Shown here in pieces: positions 20,703-31,794 of a DNA stretch of 64,000 bases (position 1 is the first letter of the stretch; each line of letters starts with the position of its first letter). This DNA comes from Melitaea cinxia (taxonomy: Eukaryota > Arthropoda > Insecta > Lepidoptera > Nymphalidae), in NCBI RefSeq assembly GCF_905220565.1, contig NC_059412.1:12744125-12808124 (forward strand), given 5' to 3'. The notes under the pieces were generated by a model. It was not told the origin of the DNA. It made no database searches and saw only the letters and a program-made list of their open reading frames with translations. The translations under genes were made by a program, and so were the position numbers.

Positions 20703-21485
20703 CTGTGGTCACTTATCATAGCGGTCTCCATGACTCGTAGCTCTGCAGAAACTCCCTGGATGATCTCGCGCGAGTCTCTCGAGTTCAGTTGTCCAAACTC
20801 CACGACTCCATCATGAGGTCAGCCGTGGTCAAAAAAATTGTGCTCGGCCAGAGGGAAGAATCGCGATGCTAATCCGAAGAGGTTGAGCAGTTCTTTATCG
20901 TAGATGTTGGGGTTTTAGCAGCCAAACAACAAAATCCAGCCACGTGGTATCACCGGCAACAACGGCACCGCACGTGTCCGCCACGCCAAGGACCCTGGAA
21001 GGTCACACCAGAAAGTGAGCCCCTCCGTAGTCAAACCCCAACGTCTCTAGGTTGACACGGAAATGGCCCACAAAGACAAGCATATCCTAACAGTTTACAA
21101 TAATTTAATTTAATAAAACAATAAACTTCAGAGCAAATAAAATTAATCTAACACACAATCTACACACATATTCGCAATTAAAACAAAAGTAAGTTAGTAA
21201 TTAAAATTAAATAAAAGTGTTTAATATTACAACAACTCACCCAACAAAATCGCATCCTGAACCTGACCGAGGCTGAAGACCGAGGAAAAGGAAGAAACCG
21301 CACAGCACCAGCGCTTATATAGTGCCGAGCCTAATCTACACTGCGAACCCCGCCAACGGCTGCTTACACAGCCCTACGTCACATAAAATACGCCAATAGC
21401 AAAACGCCTAGCAATGAAGAATAATAATTCGACGAAACGAAATAATTGTTAAGAGAATGAACGAAGAATAAAAATATACGTTACA
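20703..21485 (-). repeat. LTR-like block with TATA box
   Basis: Bounded by TGTGGTCACT and ...CGTTACA (TG..CA), GC-rich in its centre, with CACTATATAAGCGC in minus orientation (about 21,315-21,330), which looks like an LTR core promoter. No clear target duplication was seen (gttaac versus gctatg), so it may be a truncated or older solo LTR. Confidence 0.35.
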
Positions 21486-21639
21486 GCTATGTCAAAAAAC
21501 GAGCGTAAGATTAGTCAGTCGCTCGTCGAGCATCGTTCGAAGAGCCAAGCCAAAGAACTTGCTAGGTCTCCAGCGCATGGATGTTGAATGGCATTAAATA
21601 TTTTGAGAGTTTAATTTAGTCTTTTATTTGAGATAAAAT

Positions 21640-22320
21640 TTTGTTTGCCATTAATTCAATAAATTCGTCAAATAGTAACTGATACATCCCTTACTTTGCC
21701 ACCATATTGAGCAATGTGTTTACTTAAAAACGGATTAAAGTATGCTATGAGAATGCTGGAAAGTGTCATTAAATAATTTCCGTTAATAAGAGAACCAAGT
21801 TTTTCATTATGTCCCCCAAAAGATAAACCACATGATGCTAAACATGACTACACACATATATGATACAAATATGACTTTACAGTCACAACTACTTGTTTCA
21901 AAACTTCTCGCCAATAATTCGACTCTTCTAGAAATTGAGCAGCAAGCTCATGGTCGACACGACCGAATATATTAGATCTACATTGTATGGTCAAAACATA
22001 GATAATATGTTCACATGAGTTTTCGTGGCTTTCTAATCTAACCGATGCGTTCTTCCAATCATTAAAACCAACATCTTGTTTTCCAAAATGAGTTCCTCCA
22101 CCAAATAAAAAACAAAGTCCACAATAAACTTTTAGAGTTATTGAAGGTGTATAAGGAGGTCTGACTGTTCTTCCTTAAATATTCGTCTTTCAAGATTTTT
22201 CAAAATTACATTTAGATGGCTTTATGTTATAGGAAATTTCAACTTTAAGTGGAGATGTACCAACAGAGCACAATGAACAGTTTTTAATTGATGAAGATGC
22301 CTGGTTTAAATAATTGATTT
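21640..22320 (-). pseudogene. ZMYM1-like hAT transposase fragment (TTF zinc-finger region)
   Basis: On the minus strand from about 22,315: NCSLCSVGTSPLKVEIS with two stops, then PSITLKVYCGLCFLFGGG, GFNDWKNASVRLESHENSCEHI, NIFGRVDHELAAQF and WREVLKQVVVTVKSYL. After a stop, LSFGGHNEKLGSL follows. The order 'vyCf.CllF....f...GF.dWk.....+..HE.S..H' then 'ALRGH.E' is that of TTF-type finger proteins related to hAT transposases (ZMYM1/DUF4371). The C-terminal catalytic part is missing. Confidence 0.65.
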
Positions 22321-24425
22321 TTGTTAATAGCTTTGCTCCGAAATTTATGGAAAATATAAGCTTGGATTGACTTGTCTACTGTTTGAATACCATTATGTTG
22401 GTGTTCATCAATCACCTGTGAACCTACAACACAAAAAATATGTATATTTTATAAAAGCTAAAATAAAATAAGTAAACAGATATAATCTTATTAATCTTTT
22501 ACGGTTTTACTTTATTTAATAGCTTTTTATATTTTGAGGTTAAGTAAAATAATATAGGTAGATATATACCTGCATTTTCTATAGATATGTTTTCAGATTT
22601 AGGATGTTGTTGTTGTTGTAACACTTCTTTCTCCGAACTCTATTTCACATTCTTTAATAGTCATCAATTGTCGTTCTTTTTTATTTATAATTAATGGTCA
22701 TTCTGTAGTGTTTGGTGTTCGAGATTTTTATACAGGTTTTATATGAACTTGAGACACTAATCCCATTACATGGTACTCCATATGATTTTCCATAACCTTT
22801 GGTAACAGTTAAAATAGAATGTATGTAAAAAAGTACACTTGTTATTTAATTCATTAATAATGTTTCAATTATTGACTATTTAAAAATCTTAATATTCTAT
22901 CTAGGTGTATCTAGACCTAATACTTACATTTACATTACATATAATTTCATGCAAATTAGTTCAACCGTTTTAATTATTAGTGGTAATGTAAACATCCAAA
23001 TATCCAATCTAACATTTTTTATGTTATGATTATTTATTTTATTCCCATATTAAATGTAACCCCATCCTAATAGTTCCGGTGCGTCACAAAATTATTCCGG
23101 CTATACAATACGTGACGATCCCGATGTGACGAATTCGTACCACAAAACTTCTAACAATAATTCAAAATCTTTTTACATCCACTTATAACTCATACCGACA
23201 TTTTTTAAAATAGTTATAAACATAGATGTGATTGTGTTACGGCAAATAACTCAAAAAATTGCTACATACCTCATAAAATACTGTACTATATGGAACTCGA
23301 ATTCAGCACCTTCATAGCACGCTCACTTTAGTCACAGATTTTGTTAATACTGAGGTTTGTTTCAAAGTGGCGGTTACAACACAGACAAGATAAATGTTGC
23401 TAAAAATGAGAAACAACAATATTTTTTGGTAATATTGCGTTGAACTATTGAAAAAATTATCGTGACGTATGCCGGAATTCCGGTTTTGTCGTATTCCTGG
23501 GACAGCAATAAATAAAGTATTTTGAGCTATTAAAGCCCAAATTCGAAACAAAAAGCTCGAAATTGTATATATGAGTTCAATATACGTCTATTAAACCTAA
23601 AACAGTGACTCCACTTAATTTATCTAATCTTACCTGGGTCTTGAAAGTTCCAAACTTGCATGTGGGACATGAATATTTGACACTTTTTTTAATGTTTGTT
23701 TTATGATATTTTAATAACAGTGACAATTGGGTTACATGTTTTAGTTAATTTTATAACTTAAATATGTAATTATTTAATAAATATGCAGTTTATTTAAGTA
23801 CGGTGCACAAAAAAAAATCATAGCTAAAGTCAGGGGACACCCCAAATGAGATGGATACGATTCCATACATTCTTGGGCCAAAATGTAATGAAATGAAAAT
23901 GGTATCAATTAATGCATTTAGGCTGATTGATCCCTCGCTGAAAATTATCTATATTTTGGCTATCTGAGAGTGGAGTTATTAGACTTTTTGTAAAAGTGAG
24001 GTTATGTTACAATCTCTATTAAAAAAAACCCGATCACTAAGTTCTTGTAGCATTAATATTTGTTATATTTAGTGAAGAATGTTTGAAAACTCATTACAAA
24101 TATTGATATACACTTGAAACCATAAAAAAAATATCAAGAATGTACTCAGAATGCATCGGAAAACAATAAACACGAAACGAGTGACGGCCACAGTATTACT
24201 GTTAGTCAGCTGTCAAAGCTGTCATATTTTTTTTATTTTTTTTTTTTTGGCATCGCACGGTTTGCGCATATGCCACTAACAAAAGCGTTTTGAAACGTTT
24301 ATAAAGATTTGAAAGGATATTACTCACGGAATTGGAAAAGGATCAGATAGGATTACTATGATAGGATAAGTATACGGATTTATAATTTCAAATTATTATC
24401 TAACAGGAAAATAGATAAAGCTGTA
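22321..24425. other. AT-rich region without recognised genes
   Basis: No coding similarity was detected. At 23,873-23,892 lies ttgggccaaaatgtaatgaa, whose inverse occurs at about 26,832-26,850 around the CCGTAAAATGG transposon. The ORF at 23,312-23,551 has no recognisable domain. Confidence 0.35.
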
Positions 24426-24472
24426 TATACCGTAAAATGGGGTGAATAGAAATCGCGGGGTGAATTTTTTTT

Positions 24473-24706
24473 TTTTATCTACACAATACACACACGGTCG
24501 TCTGTCCCTAAAGTAAGCAACTTAATGCTTGTGTTATAGGTTACAGCCGACTGGTATAGCTACATTTTTTTTTTATAAACATACTTATAAATAATACATA
24601 TATAAATAAATATATACATTACACCCAGACTCAGGGTGGGAATCGAACCCACAACCCCCGGAGCAGAAAGTAGGGTCACTACAAACTGCGCCAACGGGCT
24701 AGTCAG
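24473..24706 (-). mobile_element. tRNA-derived SINE, minus strand
   Basis: Read on the minus strand: tagcccgttggcgcagtttg (A-box region), a B box in gtgggttcgattcccaccc (about 24,640-24,655), then a body with gcattaagttgcttacttta and a 3' end in an A-rich tail. A second truncated copy of the same body lies at 28,350-28,450. It sits just inside the left end of the CCGTAAAATGG transposon, so it is younger than that element. Confidence 0.75.
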
Positions 24707-25060
24707 AGAAGTTTCATTATTTTGTCTCTAGATTATCTATAGCTTATTATTGAAGGTTTATTTCTTCTATTAATTACACGGCAATATTTTTCCTTTATGC
24801 TAACAACACACAATTTTACGTAAAGTTTAATGGTTTAAAGAAAAAAGCCGTTAAAGTGAACGTGTGTGAATAGTGATTTTAGACCTTGCGAAAAGTTTTG
24901 CTCAATATTGAGTTCTTTGAAGATTTCACCCAGCGAATTGATTTATTTGGAAAGATAAATTTCTAATCTTTTAGGAATACAAAGGTAAAGTATTAATATT
25001 CAATTATTTCTTTCTTATTTCTTGTGAAATCAGGATGCAGGCATTTTTCTGCAATTTCGA

Positions 25061-25182
25061 GGTGAATAGATACGAGAAAGGGGTAAATAGAAACGCCTTT
25101 AGGGTCAATAGACACGAAGAAAGAGGTGAATAGATACGAGTGAGAGGTTAATAGAAACGAGGAAGGGGTTAATAGAAACACG
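25061..25182 (+). repeat. six-copy 21-bp motif array (GGTNAATAGAAACGAG)
   Basis: Six imperfect units of about 21 bp, each around GGGTnAATAGAnACG, begin near 25,061, 25,081, 25,102, 25,123, 25,144 and 25,165. The same motif forms the element's terminal repeats and recurs at 26,118-26,175. A repeated terminal motif inside a transposon suggests multiple transposase-binding sites. Confidence 0.75.
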
Positions 25183-25924
25183 TTTTTTAGGGTTGTCTAT
25201 CGTAGACTAGTTCATTATACTTAGCTACCTACGTGCTTTAAAAATATTATAAGTATCAATTAATTATTAGAAAACCATTTTAAGTAGTTATCTCTTTTTT
25301 TTATATAAATTAATTATAAATTTTAAATTTTTAATTTTAAATTATAAATTTTTTGAATCAAATATAAACAGGTACGCTACCTCGTATTGCATTCGCCATG
25401 CCGAGGATTTATAAACCAGATCCTCGTGGCAAGAAGTATACTAGGTATCCTAAAGAATTGTTCTTCTGAGCGATGCAGAATTAAAGAAAATATTGTCAAA
25501 TACATTTGTTGAGACAGCATCAACGAAAACCATTTCTAGGTGGCCCACTTATTATAGGTGTGATGATGATATATTAAATGCTCTGAAGGATTCAGATTAA
25601 ATAGGTAGTATAACAAGTTACCAATTTAATTTCCAAAACTAAACCCCAAAAGTGAATTATATTGCTACTATAATCACAATGCTCCCAATTTTATTTTCAA
25701 TTGTGATTTTTGATCTCATTTTATAGAAAACCTTAGGTTATTTACCAAATATAGTTAATTTTTTTTTTAGAATTTTATAGTTTATGTTAGAATTAAACAT
25801 TCTTATATTTTTTTAAGCTTGTTTGCTTGTAAAATATACTGCTCATGTTTATATTCCTAAATTATTTAATTAAATGTTCCTGAAAATCTTAATACTTATA
25901 TATATATATATATATATATATATA

Positions 25925-25944
25925 AGACAACATAAATGTATGTA

Positions 25945-26034
<90 letters not shown>

Positions 26035-26054
26035 TACATACATTTATGTTGTCT
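25925..26054. repeat. 130-bp near-perfect palindrome around (TA)n
   Basis: A 31-bp arm beginning agacaacataaatgtatgta is followed by a long TA repeat and then the exact inverse arm ending tacatttatgttgtct. The whole can fold into one cruciform or hairpin. ORFs called across it are pure Ile/Tyr repeats and are not genes. Confidence 0.85.
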
Positions 26055-26354
26055 TTGTTCTTACTTATTATTTCAATCAATAAATTAAAGTTGAATTTGA
26101 CAGCCCTAGTGTTTTTTCTCTATTCACCCCTTCTCTCGTGTCTTTTGACCCCAGTTTCCGGGTAAATAGAAACCACCTACTTTTTCTCAATTTACAAATA
26201 ATAGACATGATTTCGCAAATTTTTTGGATTCATACTTGGTATACTACAACACGACTCACGATTTCACAATGTTTTATTAATAAGCTTCTATACAAAATAT
26301 GTAAGAAAATCAGTGTTGAAGTTGAAATTTGTGTCTATTCACGCCATTTTACGG

Positions 26355-26865
26355 TATATCAGGATTAGAACATGAAAGAAGAGATTTGATAGAAGTAGGA
26401 AATGGTACACGGATGGAGACCAGATGATTATAAAAGGAAAAAACGTCATTCAAAGGGCAGGTAAAGAAAATATGAAAAAGCTGTCATTAAAAATATGATT
26501 TATTTTAAATCGATACAAAATCGATAATCATTTTGGTTTATCAGTAATTAATATATATTTTAGATATTAATGTAACTTTATTTAAATACACTTTATTGTT
26601 TACAGCTTTAATTGTGCATCTAAATATCTTGAGTTAATTAACTAGTGCAAACATTTTCTTTTTGAATTCTGTAATCGATTCAAAAAGAAAATTCTGTAAT
26701 CGATACCCAAATAATTTGATGAAAACTATCTTTCTCAATTTTCTCCGCTTCTAGATTCAGAATTGAGCTGATATTTTATATTTTAAAATAAAAAAATATA
26801 ACCAATTTTTTAAACAATATCTCTACTCATTACATTTTGGCCCAAAAGTCCCCGTCTCCTTTGCA
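26355..26865. other. AT-rich flank
   Basis: Apart from the inverse of the 23,873 motif (about 26,832-26,850), nothing is recognised. Confidence 0.35.
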
Positions 26866-26899
26866 ATGTACATCTTTTTTGAAAAACGCTCTAATGCGT

Positions 26900-27306
26900 T
26901 TGACGTTAGAAATACAATGAATGTCCCTATGTCCGATTACTTGCAATGTATTGACCAGAATACTCAAAAGTTGTGGTTAGAAATGTGGAAGAAAGATCAA
27001 GATACAAAAGTAAACCTACAAAAAGCTTACCTGCGAGACCTTGGTATCATCGTATCCAAGATGCTACTCGAGACTTTATTACTATCATAAATAGACTGTG
27101 TTTTGGTCATAATAATGCACCGTCAAACCTTGCTAGACTCAGAATTATGGCGAATAAAACCCGTACACATTGTAATTCCAGTGATGGAACTGTGGAGCAC
27201 ATTATCTTCGATTGTCAAAAATTTTGGATTGACAGACTAGTTTTGGCCAGTGAACTTAGTAGTGTTGAAAATAAGTGTGATTTATTGTCCCGCCCGCCAT
27301 CATTAT
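26900..27306 (+). pseudogene. LINE C-terminal fragment (post-RNase H region)
   Basis: MSDYLQCIDQNTQKLWLEMW in one frame continues in another as RPWYHRIQDATRDFITIINRLCFGHNNAPSNLARL, then CNSSDGTVEHIIFDC. The 'R.GH..tp.hL.r......C..C...gtveHilfdC' pattern is the C-terminal zinc-binding-like tail of RNase H-bearing LINEs, as at 14,930-15,504. One of the usual Cys residues is missing (THCNSSDG). One frameshift lies near 26,980. Confidence 0.6.
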
Positions 27307-27447
27307 AGGTCTACCAGGATCTGATGGCAAATTTTTTTTAAAAAATTGCGATTTTCATATGGCAACAAACAAAATGTCATCTGTCAACTGAAATTTCGAG
27401 GAATTATTTTTCGTTTGGCTTTAAATTTCCTTTAAAAAGTGGTGAAA

Positions 27448-27915
27448 ATGTCGAAGAAACCTCTTCGATCGCAAGCAAGAATTATTGTTTTCAATGTTAA
27501 TCAAAGAATACTTGATGAACAAGGTGCAGAACAAACACAATCATCGATATTGAGCCGTGTGCAAGCGTTGACTGGTTAGTAGGAATGACACGTCTTGATA
27601 ACTTTGGTTTATTGCATTTTTCGTTTGTATTATATTATGTATACTAAACTTTGGTTTATTTCAGGGGTTTCTAATACTAACGAACATAAGACGAATTGTT
27701 GCTGAAGGCAGATCTAACAAAGGCGTATTTAGTACGCCCGGTAAAAAGAGGAAAGGTGGCAAAAAAAAATAAACTTGGATAGTTTTGATTTAGAATTGAT
27801 TAGAAACAAGATAAATGAGTTTTACACTGTACGAAAAGAAATATCCACTGTCATGAAATTGCTACAAATTCTTCGGGAGGAAATCAATTTCAATGGAGGA
27901 AGAGAATCATTAAGG
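27448..27915 (+). pseudogene. DDE_3/Tc1-like transposase, N-terminal exons
   Basis: Exon 1 (27,448-27,574) starts MSKKPLRSQARIIVFNVNQR and ends RVQALTG at donor gttagt. Exon 2 begins after tatttcag (27,664). After a shift it reads IRRIVAEGRSNKGVF, GKKRK, and, past a second shift, DLELIRNKINEFYTVRKEIST..LREEINFNGGRES, up to a potential donor (aag/gtaaca, 27,914). The pattern 'R.II..V...f..E' then 'G+S..Ti.+I..EG' then 'I..fY...+e.PT...ll..l......F.G....L+' is an arthropod DDE_3 family. The catalytic domain is missing, probably lost with the nested insertions. Confidence 0.55.
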
Positions 27916-27959
27916 TAACATTTTTGTTACCTTAATGATTCTCTTCCTCCATTGAAATT
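27886..27959. repeat. 74-bp hairpin: inverted copy of the exon end
   Basis: The 34 bp ending exon 2 and its donor (aatttcaatggaggaagaga...) are followed after about 6 bp by their exact inverse complement. The inverted copy is antisense to coding sequence, so it arose by local fold-back duplication in this element. Confidence 0.85.
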
Positions 27960-28349
27960 AAATTTTTTGACTTATAATTTTTTACTGTTTCTACATGTAC
28001 GCCAATTATCGTCGTAAGGGATATTGTTTGATTGATTAACCTTTTGACCGCCGTAGTCACCTATACTTGACAAGGGCTCGCGAGTCCTGTGCGCCAGCGA
28101 CGTCTATAGGTGACAAAAAACCCGGACCACAAAAATATTAAATAAAATTATTAAAAAAATATTTCTAGTATTTTAATTCAACATTTATGAAAATAGAATA
28201 TCCCCGCAACATTTGAGTATAAAAAACAAGTCTTTTAGAGCTACACGTACTGAGAAACATTGAAATAAAAACATGCATTTTTATTCCACGTAAATGATAT
28301 GTCCAGAACGCCGAAGTCGTCTATAGTTGACCGCTAGGGATGTGACGCA

Positions 28350-28450
28350 AGAGGTATAAATAAATAATAAATAAATAAATATTTACAACATACACACACG
28401 GTCATCTATCTGTTCCTAAAGTAAGCAACTTAATGCTTGTGTTATATATT
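28350..28450 (-). mobile_element. truncated SINE copy
   Basis: Shares the 3' half of the SINE at 24,473-24,706 (acacacacggtcatct..gttcctaaagtaagcaactt..gcttgtgtta), with a TAAA-type tail. The tRNA-like head is missing. Confidence 0.65.
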
Positions 28451-29282
28451 CTTTATTGCACTTTAAAAAAAATCATAATTACAAGTCATTTTTGCAATTA
28501 GCTATTCAAAATTCAACTCAAACGTGTTATATTTTCTATAAATAATTTAATATTTGAATAAAACAAAAGGTAAAAAAAAATAAAACTATCATCAGCTAAC
28601 ACATAAATAGCAAATGAATAAAAAATCAAATCAACTAAAATCAATCAAATCGCCATAATAAACCTGATATCTCAAATCTGGCGCATCTCTAGCGCGTAGT
28701 CATTAATCCGTTCTCTACACGCCGTTGTCAAGTATAGACGACACGCTGATGACGTCATAACCGAATAGCGAGAAAACTAGTGAAGTGCAAGACGAGCGAT
28801 ACCTTAGAACATCGTCGCATTTTGGAAGGCGTCGATGATTTTAATAATATACAATAAAAAAAAATATTTTTTTCATTTTGTTTATCTAAGGTTAAGATCG
28901 AAATTACGATTTTCTTTCTCATTCTCAAAATCATCTGGCAGCATCAATATCATCTGTAACCCCCACTGTCATAAAAGCTTTTTTTCTAAGACCCATGTCG
29001 TGTCGTGTGTCGTGAAATATTTGATTTGAAATATTGCTACTTACTCAGTACTGTTTTAGTACTATTTGCTACCTAAGCAAAGAAATATTTAACGCATGTA
29101 AATATTTCTTTTAATTAGTTTAAAAGCTGGCAATTAAAGGCTGGCATCGACCGCACCGATTATATTAATTTGCTTCATCGGATCAACTACTGAGTTGGAG
29201 AACAGTGGAACACGGGGCACTATGGAACAGTATCGATAAAAATTTAAATTCAAAACTAATCCATAAATAAAATAATTTTAAC

Positions 29283-29579
29283 TGAGGTAGGGCACAGCAG
29301 GAATTTCCTGCTCAAAATATGGAGCAGCCCGACTGGGGTAGTACCTCGACCTTACAGAAGACCACAGCTAAATAATACTGTTTTCAAGCAGTATTGTGTT
29401 CCTGTTGGTGAGTAAGGTGACCAGAGCTCCTGGGGGGGTTGGGAATTGGGTCGGCAACGCGCTTGCGATGCTTCTGGTGTTGCAGGCGTCTATAAGCTAC
29501 GGTAATCGCTTACCACCAGGTGAGCCGTACGCTTGTTTGCCGACCTAGTGACATAAAAAAAAAAAAAAAAAAAAAAAAA
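29283..29579 (+). mobile_element. poly(A)-tailed retroposon (lepidopteran LINE/SINE 3' end)
   Basis: A GC-richer block (gtagggcacagcaggaattt ... gtttgccgacctagtgacat) ends in about 25 A residues. I recognise this tail as common in moth genomes and as noncoding. Target duplications could not be defined. Confidence 0.6.
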
Positions 29580-29599
29580 TCCGTGTGGTAACGCTTCGA

Positions 29600-30500
29600 C
29601 CAATTACAGCGCGTAGGGACTCTTGAAAATCCGTAATAACTTTTTACTGGTTGTACCGATTTTGATAATTTTTAATTTTATCGAAAGCTAATGTTTATCA
29701 TGTGGTCACATATAAATTTCATTGAGATCTGATAGTTTAAGTAATCTTTGATAACGCGTTCTGACTACGCGTACTTGACTACTTTTTCGTCGATCTACGT
29801 TGTATTCGAGCAAACACAATTATTCTTGTTCAATTCATTGAGATTTCTTTTCAAAGTACTTTCTTTTTAGTAAAAAAGTTTAAAGAATAGGTAAGTGATA
29901 TTTTTTTTCATTAATTTTAATCACTTGAGACAATTGTGTGGAAAGTTCAAAAAATAACCTAAGTTTTTATAAAACTCGTTTAAAACGTTGGCCTTATGGG
30001 GCACTATGGAACGGGGCACAATGTAATACTGTTCTAATGAACCTTAAATAATAAACTATTATCTAATAAGATAATAATTGTGTTTGCAGGCAAACGAAAA
30101 AAACTAACTTCAATTATATCGACAAGTAATACAACGTAGGTAGACGAAAAAATAGTCAAGTAAATACGCATTATCAAAGATCAATCAAAAAGTTGTAATC
30201 GGGTTTGGATGAAATTTAAATGTGACTACATGATAAACATCGGCTTTCGATTAAATTAAAAATCATCAAAATCGGTGCACCCAGTAAAAGTGATGCAGAT
30301 TTTCGAGATCTCATTATAAAATCCTGGTTTCCATAGCATGGTACTATACCGGGGTTATCTCCTCTCCAACAAAAAAAGAATTATCAAAATCGTTTCATAA
30401 ACGACAAAGTTATCCCCGAACATAAATAAAAAAAATATAAAATATATATCGAATCGGTCGAATTGAGTAACCTCCTCCTTTTTTGAAGTCGGGTAAAAAA
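29600..30500. repeat. fold-back pair of a common lepidopteran repeat
   Basis: About 220 bp at 29,610-29,830 recurs in inverse orientation at about 30,085-30,315 (shared phrases: ttgtaccgattttgataatt and its inverse; tgtttatcatgtggtcacat and its inverse). The right copy continues to 30,492 with aacctcctccttttttgaag. The two arms differ at scattered positions, so they are separate old insertions or a decayed fold-back element. Confidence 0.65.
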
Positions 30501-30976
30501 TTACAAATTTGAATTAGGTAAATTTTTTTCTAAATTACTTTTCATGTATATATCGATTCGATTCGAAATCGATATATAGCCTGCGGCTTCCTTGCGTGCG
30601 ACACAGCACGTCTCTAAAGAAAGTTTCATAACCGTAGGTCAGCTGCGCCGTAGTCGTCCAGTCGTGACAATGACGTCATGGCGATAGAAAAGAGTGTTGT
30701 GCTTTACTACGATTATTTTTGTAATGTTTGTTTTTTATTTATGTTGTTGTAAGTATATATAACGAGTGCAAGATAACACAAGAAAAATATTAAAAAATAA
30801 ACCTTCCTAGATTATATAAGTAATCATTTATTGCATAAAAACCAACAAAAACAAGTCACTGTGTGGTACTCGATAACGACTCTTGGCAGCACTATTTTTT
30901 TCGTAGGTATTTTTGTTTATTTTATGCCTTGGCGTACAGGGCACGGGAATGGTTTTGAGGCGTGGCGGTCAAAAGG

Positions 30977-31099
30977 TTAATGTGACCAAGTAGAAATGGG
31001 CTGTCTATTTGGCCGTTAAGAATTTTATATAATATTAATATTTCTATATAAGATTCTTAACGGCCAAATAGACAGCCCATTTTTACTTCGTCACATTAA
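30977..31099. mobile_element. 123-bp palindromic MITE at TTAA
   Basis: Starts TTAATGTGACCAAGTAGAAA and ends with its inverse, ...CGTCACATTAA. The arms of about 55 bp differ at only three or so positions around an ATATTAATAT centre. It shares its left TTAA with the right end of the 28,036-30,980 element, so two TTAA-using insertions lie back to back. Confidence 0.75.
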
Positions 31100-31794
31100 T
31101 TTTAGCTGCCCCCGAGTACATTCGCGCCACAGAAACTTGTTTTATACTCCTCTTACAAAAAACACACCTTCATACATAGTTCATGCAACTTTTATAATCA
31201 ACACTTATAAAACATTGACCCTTTTGGCTGCTCAATAAGTATTAATATAAGAGGAGTGTACGACAGCAGCTGATGGAAATATTATAATTTTTTTCTGTCT
31301 TTTTTATATACATGCTAGCCTTTTTTTGTAAATTTTGAATTGACTAATCGAAATTATTAATATTATAGTGTATTTGTTTTGATTCTTTTATACCTTAAAA
31401 TTTTTGTTATTTCTCTCAAAATTATTTTGCCAAATGTAGGTATTATTATTGTTATAATTATTTATTTATTTGTGAAAACTTGTTTGAAAAATGTGTTAGT
31501 GGTATGTTGTGTATGAATGTACTATTGATTTTGTTTTTTCCCAATAAAAATAAAATAAAATGTAATAATTAATTAATAAACTCATAAACAGAGTAATTGG
31601 AGTTTTCATCTAAATTTAGTACCCCACATTCGCCACAGTAAGATTTCAAAAAATTATCCTTATCAATAAATTATAAATAAGGAAAAAAAGTATCAAAACG
31701 TTTTATTCCAATTTCCCCAGTATTGCTAGTGTCAATTTTTTTCCCCTTTTTGCCATCAGATCCTGGTAGACCTATAAAACAATTATTACAAGAC

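Larger units (their letters stand above)
24430..26354. mobile_element. non-autonomous DNA transposon with CCGTAAAATGG ends
   Basis: Inverted ends: CCGTAAAATGGGGTGAATAG at 24,430 and its near-perfect inverse (one G/C difference) ending at 26,354. They are flanked by TATA on both sides (24,426-24,429 and 26,355-26,358). The duplication could equally be read as TA with TACCGTAAAATGG ends. No transposase is encoded. The interior contains a SINE (24,473-24,706), an array of the terminal motif (25,061-25,182), a further copy near 26,118 and a 130-bp TA palindrome. Confidence 0.75.
28036..30980. mobile_element. piggyBac-type non-autonomous element (TTAA site)
   Basis: TTAA at both ends (28,036-28,039 and 30,977-30,980) and 13-bp inverted termini CCTTTTGACCGCC / GGCGGTCAAAAGG. 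TTAA duplication and CC-starting ends are piggyBac hallmarks. Subterminal motifs GTCxxCTATAxxTGAC recur at 28,056, 28,109 and 28,316, with an inverse at 28,727; a CCTGTRCGCC pair lies near each end (28,088 and the inverse near 30,935). No transposase is recognisable. The inside is packed with later insertions: a SINE fragment, a poly(A) retroposon and fold-back repeats. Confidence 0.75.
27308..31772 (+). mobile_element. DNA transposon with GGTCTACCAGG ends carrying DDE_3-like transposase exons
   Basis: Perfect 24-bp inverted ends starting GGTCTACCAGGATCTGATGG (27,308-27,331; inverse at 31,749-31,772), flanked by TATA on both sides. As with the previous element, a TA duplication with TAGGTCTACC ends is equally possible, and TA would fit the Tc1/mariner superfamily suggested by the encoded protein. 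The interior keeps only N-terminal transposase exons (27,448-27,910). It was invaded by a TTAA-flanked element (28,036-30,980) and a palindromic MITE (30,977-31,099). Confidence 0.75.

Noticed and set aside
24640..24706. Possible tRNA gene
   Set aside because: A and B boxes are present, but the sequence does not fold into a full cloverleaf by eye and continues into a SINE body with an A-rich tail.
25874..26083. ORFs on both strands within the TA repeat
   Set aside because: They encode only Ile/Tyr repeats from (TA)n and mirror each other because the region is palindromic.
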